Assembly (NCBI RefSeq): GCF_900110135.1
Contig: NZ_FOCO01000029.1
Location: 1-38,832, forward strand
Direction of reading: 5' to 3'
Length of the DNA stretch: 38,832 nt
DNA from: Pseudorhodobacter antarcticus
Lineage (GTDB): Bacteria > Pseudomonadota > Alphaproteobacteria > Rhodobacterales > Rhodobacteraceae
Shown piece by piece: positions 7,243 through 17,471 of the stretch. Position 1 is the stretch's first letter. Every line of letters begins with the position of its first letter. A program made the translations under genes and the position numbers. A model generated the notes under the pieces. That model was given only the letters and a program-made list of their open reading frames with translations, was not told the origin of the DNA and ran no database searches.

Positions 7243-7440
7243 ATGCTGCTGGACCCACTTGTTTAGCGTAGAGACGCCAACACCCAAATCCGATGGAAGC
7301 CGCGGACGCGTTAAGCCGCTGGTCGTCGCCATCCGCACAGCATCACGCCGAAACTCGTCTGTGTATTCCTTTGCCATTCCATATCTCCTTCATAGCAAAT
7401 ATTGCTCGAAAGAGACCGGAACTAAAACAGGGCAAGACCA

Positions 7441-7786
7441 TTTAGAGATGATCAACCCTTCGGAGGACATCACGGAGTTGAATGCGCGGGCCTACAGCTA
7501 TGCTGAAAAGGCCGACATCTGCTTTGACGAGCTGTCAAACATGGATTTCTTCCAGCGGCTTATTCACGGCTGCGCCTATCGCTGGGGCCTGGTGATCGAA
7601 ATGATGATCGAGGCTTTCACGATCTGCGTCCTGGCAGGGGCCACGAATGTTTCAATTAGCCATTTCGTCGAGGCGTTTTTGCGGATCTACGGTCTGGCGC
7701 CAGGGTATTCACCGTTTCTCATGCCGGACTACCGGGAAAGCTTTGACCCGGACAGACTCATGGATCTACTTGATCGCGACCGCTGA
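7441..7786 (+). pseudogene. 3' remnant of a second tnsC gene
   Basis: About 114 residues remain in frame after the IS3 end. CFDELSNMDFFQRLIHGCAY and RWGLVIEMMIEAF align with FDEPAFMPLFMHAAAYRFG and VAVEMVIEA at the end of the intact TnsC at 4627-5637, and the following SHFVEAFLR, PFLMPDYRESFD match HFAEAYFLR and PFISDYWRGID. It is therefore a paralog, not a duplicate, since the identity is only moderate. The ATPase motifs are absent. No matching 5' part lies on the other side of the IS, so the rest was deleted. A terminator follows, as after the intact tnsC. Confidence 0.75.
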
Positions 7787-7812
7787 TACTTGAACAGTCG
7801 GAAGAGCAATGA

Positions 7813-7836
7813 GGCCCGCGTTTCGCGGGCCTTTTT
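7813..7836 (+). terminator. Rho-independent terminator after the tnsC remnant
   Basis: GGCCCGCG and CGCGGGCC pair closely and are followed by TTTTTG. It is a canonical strong terminator. Confidence 0.9.
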
Positions 7837-7874
7837 GTTTTTGGTCTGGACTTCTGGCAAGACTATTTGCTGGG

Positions 7875-8019
7875 TTTGCATGCTTATGCCGTAAATGTGC
7901 ATGCTTATGGGGTCGGCAGAAAATTGATATCTGTAAGCCTATGAATAATAGATAAAAATCTACATCTTTTCAGTTTGCTATGATTCGGCGTGCATTCTTA
8001 TGCCGGATTGGCAAACACA
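7875..8019 (+). repeat. Direct end repeats, probable TnsB-binding sites (transposon end 2)
   Basis: GCATGCTTATGCC occurs at 7878-7890, a full copy GTGCATGCTTATGGGGTCGG... at 7897-7919 and a third GTGCATTCTTATGCCGGATT... at 7990-8013, all in one direction. The last is followed by AACACA, so the terminus is likely ACA at 8017-8019. The inverted partner lies at 5860-5884. The GTCGGCAG tail is shared with the sites at 5725-5788, so both ends belong to related elements. The RTX gene ends only 40 bp further on, so the island boundary is here. Confidence 0.6.
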
Positions 8020-8059
8020 TGATTTTTGACCCGTGCGGCAGGGCGTGAACGCGGTGCGG

Positions 8060-10534
8060 TTATAGCGTGATGTCGATCACTGTGTGCAGGTTCGCGGTGG
8101 ACGACAGCCTCTCAATCATGATCACATTCCCGCCGCTGAACGTCAGCACAACCCCGGCCGAGGTGATGGTGGCATAGGATGCCAGCACATTTTCTGCGGT
8201 CAGCGTGGCACCGCCCCAAAGACCGCTGGAAAGGGTGAGGGTGTCACCTTCTGCGATGTTAAACCCGCGGATGGTGTCGTTGCCAGAATTGGGGGTGAAC
8301 ACGAAAGTATCGGCCCCAGTGCCGCCAATTATCAGGTCGTTGCCATTGCCGCCGACAAGATAATCATTGCCCGCGCCGCCATAAAGGCTGTCGTTGCCAT
8401 CGCCACCCCAGAGCGAGTCATTGCCGGTGTCGCCAGACAGCGTGTCATTGCCCGTGCCGCCCCAAAGGATGTCGTTATCCGCACCAGCGCGCAGGTCGTC
8501 ATTGCCGTCACCGCCGCCCAAGGCATCATCGCCCGCGCCGCCCCAGATCGTGTCATTGCCATCCGCGCCAAAAGCCTGATCGGCGCCAGTCCCGCCGCCC
8601 ATGACATCGTCACCGTCGCCGCCATAAAGGGCGTCATTTCCATCACCGGCCCAAAGCACATCATTGCCAGTGCCGCCAAACAATTGATCATTGCCAAAAT
8701 CGCCGTTCAGCGTGTCATTCCCATCGTCGCCATAGATGAGATCGTTATTGTTGCCACCCCAAAACACATCCGCGCCGCTGCCGCCCCACATTTGGTCATT
8801 ACCGCCGCTGCCTTTGAAAATATCGTTACCATGGCCGCCATACATCACATCACTGCCGTCGCCCCCCCACAAGAAATCAATCCCTGCGCCCCCCCACATT
8901 TGATCATTTCCGGTCCCGCCGCCCAAGCTGTCATTGTCATCGCCGCCATAGATCACATCATTGCCAGAACCGCCCCACAGCAACTCCGCCCCTGCGCCGC
9001 CCCATAATTGATCATTTCCGGCCCCGCCGCCCATACGGTCGTGGCCGTCATCGCCAGACAAGCTGTCAGCGCCGTTGCCGCCCCAAAGGGAATCGTTTCC
9101 AGTGTCCCCATTCATCAGATCATTGCCATCAGAGCCCAATATTAGGTCATTGCCGCCGCCGCCAAACATGACATCGTCGTCGCCCCCGCCCCAAAGCGTT
9201 TCGCGCCCATCGCCGCCATAGATAAGGTCATCGCCGCTGTCCCCGCTGATGAGATCGTTGCCTGCGCCGCCGTAAAACGTGTCGTTGCCATTGCCGCCAA
9301 ACAGCCTGTCGCCACCGTCGCCACCATAAATAATATCATCGCCCGATCCGGCAAAGGTGGTGTCATTGCCCTCGCCGCCAAAAAACTGGTCTGCGCCCGC
9401 GCCCCCATAGAGTGCGTCATTGCCTGCGCCGCCCGCCAACATATTTGCGCCTTCGTCGGCATAAAGCAGGTCATTTCCGTCCCCCCCATTAAGGGTGTTA
9501 TTGCCTGCGCCGCCAAAGATGGTGTCGGCCAGCGATGATCCGGTGAGGGCATCATCGCCCGCAAAACCGTAGATCCGGCTGCTTTGGTTCGGTCGGGCTT
9601 GAAAAACCTCATCTTCGGCGGTGCCCGTCCACAGTTGGCCGATGGTTGCGCCATTAAACGTGGTTGTTGCCGCCTCTAATGTGGCGGTGTTGATGGTTTG
9701 GCCTGTTACCAGTAGCAATGTTGCGTTGTTGGGGCCGGTGATGCGAGCGTTGGCGATGGTAACGCCGTTCAATTCGGCCAATGCGGATAAAAGCTGATAG
9801 GGGTTTGTGATGGCGTCCGCGTCCATCGCGATGCGCAGCAGGCTGCCAAGATCTGCCGGCATTGTGCCATTGACGACCAAGGTCATGGGGCCAAACTGTA
9901 GGGTAAGCCTGCTGGGACTGGCCGAAAACGACAGCAAGACGCTGCCATTGTCGATGATTTGCAGCCCAGTAATCGCATAGGCCGACATTTCCGTGATGAG
10001 GGTGTTGCGGTCGGTGGTGCTGAGATCATCAAAGCTGCCGAACTGACCAAGGCTGGCCAGAAGATCGGCAAGGCCAAGCAGCGAATTTGGCAAAGCGCCT
10101 GTCATTACAAAGGACTGCCGGCCCGATGTCACGGTATAGCCCGCGCCATTGGCGGCTGCGGTAAAGCGCAACACTTCACCAATGGGCCCATCGGTGAAGA
10201 GGGGGCCGGTCACTGTCACGGATGAAAACGCGCCGGTTGACAGGCCGCTGTCGATCGCATCGCCCAAAGCATCCAGATTGCCAGCAGGCGCAATGCCGCT
10301 GCCGGTTAACAAGAACGTGTAGCCGTTTACAAACGCTTCAATCCGGTTGCTTTCGATGGACACCAGTTCGGGTGGTTCGCCCGCACTCTCATTTGCATTT
10401 GAATTTTGCAAGAAGTTGTCCCAAGCCGCGTCCAAGTCCAACGTCAGGGTTCCGAGGCTTGAATAGCTGCCTGCGGCGGTCTGTGCCAATTCGAACTCAG
10501 TCACAAACTGACTGGTATACGCAAAATTTACCAT
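8060..10534 (-). CDS. RTX calcium-binding repeat protein, probably type I secreted
   Basis: The 824-residue acidic protein has a non-repetitive N-terminal part (about 1-310, rich in Thr, Ala, Leu and Gly) and then roughly fifty nonapeptide repeats of the GGxGxDxLx type (about 315-770). The last part ([16 protein letters not shown], then a beta-rich tail ending VIDITL) is the usual C-terminal region of type I-secreted RTX proteins. No Sec signal is seen. The repeats bind Ca2+ and fold as a parallel beta-roll outside the cell. Many repeats carry Trp at the sixth position (LWGG, MWGG, FWGG), which is less usual. No HlyB/HlyD exporter genes are in the window. An AGGA ribosome site precedes the ATG. 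The actual function (adhesin, S-layer or enzyme) cannot be told because no catalytic domain is recognised. Confidence 0.88.
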   Translation of the reverse strand: MVNFAYTSQFVTEFELAQTAAGSYSSLGTLTLDLDAAWDNFLQNSNANESAGEPPELVSIESNRIEAFVNGYTFLLTGSGIAPAGNLDALGDAIDSGLSTGAFSSVTVTGPLFTDGPIGEVLRFTAAANGAGYTVTSGRQSFVMTGALPNSLLGLADLLASLGQFGSFDDLSTTDRNTLITEMSAYAITGLQIIDNGSVLLSFSASPSRLTLQFGPMTLVVNGTMPADLGSLLRIAMDADAITNPYQLLSALAELNGVTIANARITGPNNATLLLVTGQTINTATLEAATTTFNGATIGQLWTGTAEDEVFQARPNQSSRIYGFAGDDALTGSSLADTIFGGAGNNTLNGGDGNDLLYADEGANMLAGGAGNDALYGGAGADQFFGGEGNDTTFAGSGDDIIYGGDGGDRLFGGNGNDTFYGGAGNDLISGDSGDDLIYGGDGRETLWGGGDDDVMFGGGGNDLILGSDGNDLMNGDTGNDSLWGGNGADSLSGDDGHDRMGGGAGNDQLWGGAGAELLWGGSGNDVIYGGDDNDSLGGGTGNDQMWGGAGIDFLWGGDGSDVMYGGHGNDIFKGSGGNDQMWGGSGADVFWGGNNNDLIYGDDGNDTLNGDFGNDQLFGGTGNDVLWAGDGNDALYGGDGDDVMGGGTGADQAFGADGNDTIWGGAGDDALGGGDGNDDLRAGADNDILWGGTGNDTLSGDTGNDSLWGGDGNDSLYGGAGNDYLVGGNGNDLIIGGTGADTFVFTPNSGNDTIRGFNIAEGDTLTLSSGLWGGATLTAENVLASYATITSAGVVLTFSGGNVIMIERLSSTANLHTVIDITL

Positions 10535-10652
10535 TTTAAGGTCCTATGCATTTGACGTCAGATAACAGTGGGGGAATCCTATTTCACAAAAGGTTAGGCA
10601 ATGCGCCGTTACGTGTAAATCCTTTGTATCATTATGTTTTATAGGATTTTTT

Positions 10653-11366
10653 ATGGTAAATTGTAGTGGAATCACGCCTGCCCAAATGCAGGTGGAGGCT
10701 TTTGTGTCCACCGATGAAATGGGTCACATTCCGGGCGCGGTTGGTGGCGCGCTGGATCAGTTTGTGGGGCCGCAAAAGGCCACCATCACCGGGGCCGTGG
10801 CGAATGGCGTAAAAGAGGCGTTTGTTCCCGTTGCGCAAGGGGCTGGTGTGGGCACTGAATTGGCGGCTGGCGTGGCGATCAAAGCCCCAAAAACAAAAGT
10901 GCAACGTGGCGAAAGCCACCGTTTGGGGGTGCGGGCAGTCTACACGACGCGAGGCCCGCTGGCGCTGGCCCTGCGGTCGTCCGTCAGCGTAAGTCACGGG
11001 TTTTCAAAGTATTCGTTGCCAAATGGAATCGTAATTCGCAATGGTCGCACCAAAATTCCGCAAGCAATTCAGTTGCAATTTGAAGCGCGCAATGTGGAAT
11101 TGGAACAAACTTTGACAGGCGCGTTTGGGGGCAAAGGGCCGGTTCGGGCAGAGATTGGTGCGGGGGGCGGCGTGGCGTTTGCCCGGACGCGAACCAAAAT
11201 CAACTCTCCCATTTTGAAGGTGGAACATGTTGGATCGCAAAAGCTGCCTTATGCTGTTGTGCGGATTGATGTGATGGGGGGCACCGATGTGCGGCTGCAG
11301 GGGGAATTGCGGCAGTACAAAACTGTGGGGCTATCGCTGACGTTGGGGGTGGCATCGCGGTTTTAG
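10653..11366 (+). CDS. Unrecognised protein, possibly envelope or beta-rich
   Basis: A 237-residue product that I cannot place. It begins MVNCSGITPAQMQVEAFVST and has a glycine- and alanine-rich first half (GAVGGALDQFV, GVGTELAAGVAIK) followed by alternating hydrophobic/polar stretches that suggest beta strands. It ends GLSLTLGVASRF, with a terminal Phe like an outer-membrane beta-strand, but no signal peptide is visible. AGGA lies six bases before the ATG. It is divergent from the RTX gene across 118 bp, so shared regulation is possible. The reading frame, codon use and ribosome site all support a real gene; function is unknown. Confidence 0.6.
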   Translation: MVNCSGITPAQMQVEAFVSTDEMGHIPGAVGGALDQFVGPQKATITGAVANGVKEAFVPVAQGAGVGTELAAGVAIKAPKTKVQRGESHRLGVRAVYTTRGPLALALRSSVSVSHGFSKYSLPNGIVIRNGRTKIPQAIQLQFEARNVELEQTLTGAFGGKGPVRAEIGAGGGVAFARTRTKINSPILKVEHVGSQKLPYAVVRIDVMGGTDVRLQGELRQYKTVGLSLTLGVASRF

Positions 11367-11386
11367 GGCTGGGGCTTTAGGGGGGG

Positions 11387-12835
11387 CTATTGTGCAGTCA
11401 GCTTTTCCCAAAATGCGAATTTGCGGACGTGATCGCGGCGCAAGGATTGCACATATTGCGCATGATCCGGGTGTTGCCTGTAGTCGGTGATATCCGCGTC
11501 CACGGCGGCACATTCCGCCACATATTCGGCAGCCTGCGCGTAGCGGGGGGCGCGAGCGTGGTCCAACGTGTCGTCTATCATTGCACGCCACAAAATGACG
11601 GCGGCGCGGGGGTGGCGATTGCGCAAAGCTTCGGCGGCGGGGGCGAGGAGGGCCGAAAGCTCTCCGTTGATTTCTGTGCTGCGGGTTTCGATCACTTCAG
11701 CGGCTGTCAGCAAGTCCGGCCAGTTGAGGCAAAAATTGAGGGCGGCATGCAGGTTTGGCGACGCGCGAAGATGGGCGCGGGCGCGATCTTCGGCCTCGAC
11801 ATCTTCAAAATCGGGGAGGAGTTTGAGGTGGTCGCGCAGGTGGCCGGGGTTGAGGTAGGTGGTGAAGCAAACCCAGCGGTGGGTTTGGGCATCGTCCAGC
11901 CGCCCGAGGGCCGTGAGGCAAGCGATATAGGCCACGTCCCACGCGGCTTGGCCTGCGCGGCTGTCGGTGGCGTTTTGCAGCATTTCCAGCGCCTTGGCAG
12001 GTTTGGCATCGGCCAGCAAAAGGGTGGCCACTTCGGCGGCGATATCTTTGCGGGCAAGGTCTGCGGGGGAATATTGGTTGATATAGGCGGTGGTATCGCC
12101 TGATGCTGCAGCAATCTCTTGCAGGCTGCGTTTGATAAGGCGGGATTTGCGGTCATTCCCACCAGCGGCACCTGTGGCCCCGCGCAATTCGCGGATGAAC
12201 GCGGCGGCGACCGCGTTGGTGCTGTTGGGCGGTGGGGCCGTGTCGCCGTGGGCCTGCACCAGCGTTTTGAGATGGGCAAGACCTGCGGGGCCAAGCGTGG
12301 GGGCCAAAAGCGCGATCAACCCGTTCCATTCGCCGTAAGTGTTGTTTGTCAGCGCGGTCCACACTTGGGCTGCGAGGGGCGTTGGGTTAAGATTGGCGCG
12401 GGATGCTACATTGGGCAGGGCGGCGAGGGCTGCGCGAAACACGTCGCCCACCTCACCCCGGCTGTCATCGATGCGGGCACAAAGGGCAGGGGCCATTTCG
12501 ACGAACTGCCACAACAGATCAAAGGCGGTGGCGGCATCTTGGGGGGCGATTTTATCAAGGATCATCGCTGACTGGGTTTCCAGATCTTTGACCAGCAATT
12601 TGCGTTTGCGCCAGCCGACAAAGCTGGTCGACCTTTGCAATGATACCAAGCGTTTGCGCACGTCTTGGGCCAGTTCCTGCGGGCCAAGGCTGTGGCTGAG
12701 TTCAAGCCGCAGACGGCGCTTTATATCGGCGCTGCCCGTGCTGATTTCCATCAGCAGGGTGGCGAGGGCATCGGCGCCGAGTGCCGCGAGGTTGGTTTGG
12801 TTCAGGGTCTTTTTGGCCATGACGCCTTTTGCCAT
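11387..12835 (-). CDS. DUF6880-like conserved protein
   Basis: The 482-residue cytoplasmic protein starts MAKGVMAKKTLNQTNLAALG (possibly from the internal ATG, MAKKTL) and is alpha-helical throughout. The opening block ALGADALATLLMEIS and DIKRRLRLELSHSLGP, followed by KRLVSLQRSTSFVGWRKRK, resembles the DUF6880 family of alphaproteobacterial proteins. The second half has TPR-like helical pairs (AAEVATLLLADAKPAKALEM, AWDVAYIACLTALGRLDDAQ). No enzymatic motif is visible. It ends convergently to the gene at 10653-11366 and follows oxyR on the same strand by about 25 bp, so it may be co-transcribed with it. Confidence 0.65.
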   Translation of the reverse strand: MAKGVMAKKTLNQTNLAALGADALATLLMEISTGSADIKRRLRLELSHSLGPQELAQDVRKRLVSLQRSTSFVGWRKRKLLVKDLETQSAMILDKIAPQDAATAFDLLWQFVEMAPALCARIDDSRGEVGDVFRAALAALPNVASRANLNPTPLAAQVWTALTNNTYGEWNGLIALLAPTLGPAGLAHLKTLVQAHGDTAPPPNSTNAVAAAFIRELRGATGAAGGNDRKSRLIKRSLQEIAAASGDTTAYINQYSPADLARKDIAAEVATLLLADAKPAKALEMLQNATDSRAGQAAWDVAYIACLTALGRLDDAQTHRWVCFTTYLNPGHLRDHLKLLPDFEDVEAEDRARAHLRASPNLHAALNFCLNWPDLLTAAEVIETRSTEINGELSALLAPAAEALRNRHPRAAVILWRAMIDDTLDHARAPRYAQAAEYVAECAAVDADITDYRQHPDHAQYVQSLRRDHVRKFAFWEKLTAQ

Positions 12836-12859
12836 TCCTTTTGCGCGATGTGAAGCCGT

Positions 12860-13747
12860 TCATGGGGTCGCTGGGCGCAAGATGCCTGCAATATGGGTGA
12901 GTTGGTCGGCCAAAGGGTTGGTTTTGCGCCAAACCATGCCGATGCTGCGGCGCGGGCGCGGGTGGGCAAGGCGGGCCACGGACACCGCAGCAGAGCGCGT
13001 TTCGATTGCCACCGCCATTTCGGGGATCAGGGTGACGCCGATGCCAGCACCGACCATTTGCACGAGGGTGGAAAGTGCAGACCCTTCCATCACGTCGCGG
13101 GGCAGGGTGGTGGTGAGTTTGCAAAACGACAGCGCTTGGTCGCGAAAACAATGCCCTTCCTCTAGCAACAAAAGCCGCATTTCGCGCAGGGTTTCGGGGT
13201 TGGGGACGGGTTTATCGGCGTCTGATTGTGGGCGGACCAGCACGAATTCTTCGTCAAACAGGGGTTCTTCGTGCAAGGTGGGGTCGGACACGGGCAGGGC
13301 CATGATGGCGGTGTCCAGCTTGCCGTCTTGCAGATCGGCCAGCAGAGTTTGTGTCACCGCCTCACGCGGGCGCAAATCAAGTGCGGGGGCGTGTTTGGCC
13401 AGTGCATGGATGATGCTGGGCAACAGATAGGGCGCGATTGTGGGGATGATGCCAATGCGCAAACGCCCAAGCAGGGGGCTGTAGGCGGCGCGGGCAAGGT
13501 CGCCGAGTTCATCCACCGCGCGCAAAATTTCGCGCACACGCAGCGCAAACGTCTCGCCTAGGCTGGTCAGCCGAATTTGGCGCGCGCCGCGTTCGACGAG
13601 GGGTGCGCCAAGCAGGGTTTCCAGCTCTTTGATTTGCAGCGACAGCGCGGGTTGGGAAATGGCGCATTGCGCGGCGGCGCGGCCGAAATGGCCGTGTTGG
13701 GACAGCGCCTCAAAATACCTAAGGTGTTTTAGGGTGATACCATTCAT
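12860..13747 (-). CDS. oxyR: LysR-type peroxide regulator OxyR
   Basis: The 295-residue protein has an N-terminal winged helix-turn-helix (LRYFEALSQHGHFGRAAAQC, SQPALSLQIKELE, about 5-45) and a LysR effector domain. The redox pair is clear: C200 in EEGHCFRDQ and C209 in LSFCK, matching Cys199 and Cys208 of E. coli OxyR, which form a disulfide on H2O2 exposure. It is divergent from katG across 147 bp, the classical alphaproteobacterial arrangement, so it very probably activates katG and controls itself from the shared region. Confidence 0.95.
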   Translation of the reverse strand: MNGITLKHLRYFEALSQHGHFGRAAAQCAISQPALSLQIKELETLLGAPLVERGARQIRLTSLGETFALRVREILRAVDELGDLARAAYSPLLGRLRIGIIPTIAPYLLPSIIHALAKHAPALDLRPREAVTQTLLADLQDGKLDTAIMALPVSDPTLHEEPLFDEEFVLVRPQSDADKPVPNPETLREMRLLLLEEGHCFRDQALSFCKLTTTLPRDVMEGSALSTLVQMVGAGIGVTLIPEMAVAIETRSAAVSVARLAHPRPRRSIGMVWRKTNPLADQLTHIAGILRPATP

Positions 13748-16066
<2,319 letters not shown>

Positions 16067-16071
16067 TCTTT

Positions 16072-16142
16072 GCGCCCCCCCCTTTGGCAAGGGGGGGCGT
16101 TTGAAGTGAAAAATGCCGGGCGCTGTGCCCGGCATTTTTTAT
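16072..16142 (+). terminator. Two terminator hairpins after katG
   Basis: CCCCCCCTTTGGCAAGGGGG forms the first stem (about 16075-16096). The second, AAATGCCGGGC and GCCCGGCATTTTTT (about 16108-16140), is a canonical terminator and may also serve the convergent gene at 16158. Confidence 0.88.
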
Positions 16143-16157
16143 TGTGTGGTAAGATGG

Positions 16158-16586
16158 TTAGCGGCTGGCGGCCATCGCGTCCAACTGATCGCGCAATCCT
16201 CCGAGTTCATAGCCGAAACGGGCGGGGATGCCGATCAGGTCATCGGTGGGCATTTGGCCCGCATGGGCCAACGCCCACACCACCGATGATCGGTTGCCGG
16301 ACGCGCAGTAGGCCAGTACGGGGCCGCTGGATGCGGTGATCGCGGCGGCTTGGGCGGTCACGTTGTCCATCGTCATCATGCCGCCGATGATGGGGTTGAT
16401 GACAAAGGCCAGGCCCGCTGCCTGCGCCGCCGTTTGCATGGCGGTTGCGTGGTGCGAGGGCGGGATTTCCCCATCGGGGCGGTTGTCGATCACAGTGGTA
16501 AACCCTGCGGCCTTGATCGCCGCCAGATCGGTCAGATCAATTTGCGGAGAAACGGCATAGGTGGGGGTGAGGGCGCGAATGTCCAT
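16158..16586 (-). CDS. DUF442/TIGR01244 phosphatase-fold sulfur transferase-like protein
   Basis: The 142-residue protein has the dual-specificity-phosphatase-like fold of DUF442: TVIDNRPDGEIP near the start and the active-site loop VLAYCASGNRSS (Cys, then a phosphate-binding-type loop) near residue 112. In Blh proteins of Agrobacterium and Xylella this domain is fused to a persulfide dioxygenase; here it is a separate last gene of the sulfur operon. A good ribosome site (AAGGACCAAAT) precedes the ATG. It probably handles sulfane sulfur or a sulfide-oxidation intermediate in the cytoplasm. Confidence 0.85.
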   Translation of the reverse strand: MDIRALTPTYAVSPQIDLTDLAAIKAAGFTTVIDNRPDGEIPPSHHATAMQTAAQAAGLAFVINPIIGGMMTMDNVTAQAAAITASSGPVLAYCASGNRSSVVWALAHAGQMPTDDLIGIPARFGYELGGLRDQLDAMAASR

Positions 16587-16595
16587 ATTTGGTCC

Positions 16596-17030
16596 TTAAG
16601 CTGCTTCAAACTGTGTGATGCGGGCGCGAATGGGTGGTGCAGCTAGCATACCTGCCGCCATCGCAATTAGAAAGAGCGCGCCCCCCCAACCGCCAAAGGT
16701 CAGGGACGCCATGGCGGGGCCGGGGCACAGGCCCGCAAGGCCCCAGCCCATGCCAAAAAGCACGGATCCGGTGACAAGGTTTGCGCCCAGTCTGGGGTCT
16801 GGTTTGCCCGGCATGGCCGTGCCGAGGAGAGATGTTTTGCGGCGTGCCGCCACGCGCCATGCAATCGCCATGGGCATAATCGCGCCGCTTAGTACGAAGG
16901 CAAGGGTGGGGTCCCATGCGCCGAACACATCCAGCCAGCCTTGGACCTTGGTGGTGTCGGTCATGCCGGACACCAGCAGGCCCGCACCGAAGATACCGCC
17001 TGCCAGCAGGGCAAAAAGGTTACGCAGCAT
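16596..17030 (-). CDS. YeeE/YedE-family membrane protein, second half (PmpB-like, DUF6691)
   Basis: The 144-residue membrane protein has about four hydrophobic segments (LFALLAGGIFGAGLLVSG, LAFVLSGAIMPMAIAW, GSVLFGMGWGLAGLCPGPAM, ALFLIAMAAGMLAA). The GLCPGPA motif contains the conserved cysteine of this family. YeeE proteins carry thiosulfate or related sulfur species inward, and split pairs (PmpA/PmpB) occur in BigR-controlled operons. The start codon shares one base with the stop of the preceding gene (TGATG), so the two halves are coupled and probably form one transporter. Confidence 0.85.
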   Translation of the reverse strand: MLRNLFALLAGGIFGAGLLVSGMTDTTKVQGWLDVFGAWDPTLAFVLSGAIMPMAIAWRVAARRKTSLLGTAMPGKPDPRLGANLVTGSVLFGMGWGLAGLCPGPAMASLTFGGWGGALFLIAMAAGMLAAPPIRARITQFEAA

Positions 17031-17461
17031 CAGATCACCCTCAAGACATGGCGGAAGGTGACCATGATCAACCCGCCTGCCAACAAATAAAACACCGTGG
17101 CGACAATGCCGCGCAGCGACAGGCGCGAGATGCCGCAGACCCCGTGGCCCGAGGTGCAACCATTGGCCAGCCGCGTGCCGATGCCAACCAACAATCCTGC
17201 GGCGATGATCACGACTGGGTTTGTGGTGATGTTGGTTTGTGCGTCGCCCATCAACAGCGCCAAAACGGCAGGCACGGCCACCAGCCCCGCGATAAAGGCG
17301 ATGCGTTCGGCTGATGTTTCGCGCCCCGACCCGTCGACCAGCCCGCCCAGGAGGCCCGATGCCCCCATAATGCGCCCATTCACCAGCAAAAACAGCGCCG
17401 CCGCACCGCCAATCATCAGGCCGCCGATCAAGCCCCAGATCCAATCCATTTCCATCATCAT
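17030..17461 (-). CDS. YeeE/YedE-family membrane protein, first half (PmpA-like)
   Basis: The 143-residue protein has about four membrane segments, starting MDWIWGLIGGLMIGGAAALF, and carries the family signature NGCTSGHGVCGISRLS with two cysteines likely to relay sulfur across the membrane. AAGGAAA provides a good ribosome site, and the gene begins ten bases after the dioxygenase-like gene. Together with the next gene it should form a split YeeE sulfur transporter. Confidence 0.87.
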   Translation of the reverse strand: MMMEMDWIWGLIGGLMIGGAAALFLLVNGRIMGASGLLGGLVDGSGRETSAERIAFIAGLVAVPAVLALLMGDAQTNITTNPVVIIAAGLLVGIGTRLANGCTSGHGVCGISRLSLRGIVATVFYLLAGGLIMVTFRHVLRVI

Positions 17462-17471
17462 TTTCCTTGGG

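Larger units (their letters stand above)
7029..7377 (-). pseudogene. IS3-family OrfA (helix-turn-helix protein), broken
   Basis: The reading frame starts MAKEYTDEFRRDAVRMATTS at 7377 and continues through VSTLNKWVQQH, then is interrupted by a 42-bp palindromic insert at 7201-7242 that shifts the frame. It resumes with HDDLMSG and the leucine-zipper-like stretch EDTRLRKEVRLLLEEREVLK, and is interrupted again by a 39-bp insert at 7047-7085 before the FFAGQ end. OrfA normally binds the IS ends and is joined to OrfB by a -1 frameshift. Confidence 0.85.
5897..7440 (-). mobile_element. Decayed IS3-family insertion sequence carrying palindromic inserts
   Basis: Imperfect terminal inverted repeats bound the element: left TGGTCTTGTCACGC... 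from 5897 and right ...CAGGGCAAGACCA to 7440, both also sharing an inner GTTCCGGTC/GACCGGAAC block. TTT flanks both sides, compatible with a 3-bp target duplication. The minus strand encodes IS3 OrfA and OrfB, both broken. Length is 1544 bp; subtracting the seven clear palindromic inserts and one probable one (about 344 bp together) leaves about 1.2 kb, the normal IS3 size. It sits between a transposon end and the tnsC remnant, so it may have taken part in deleting the interior of the second Tn7-like element. Confidence 0.85.

Noticed and set aside
8084-9007. A 307-residue open frame antisense to the RTX gene
   Set aside because: It is a by-product of the regular nonapeptide repeat (periodic IIA/VIA text) with no ribosome site; the sense frame has full RTX features.
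8300-9560. Tandem DNA repeats that might resemble a CRISPR array
   Set aside because: The period is about 27 bp with no unique spacers, and it encodes RTX nonapeptides.
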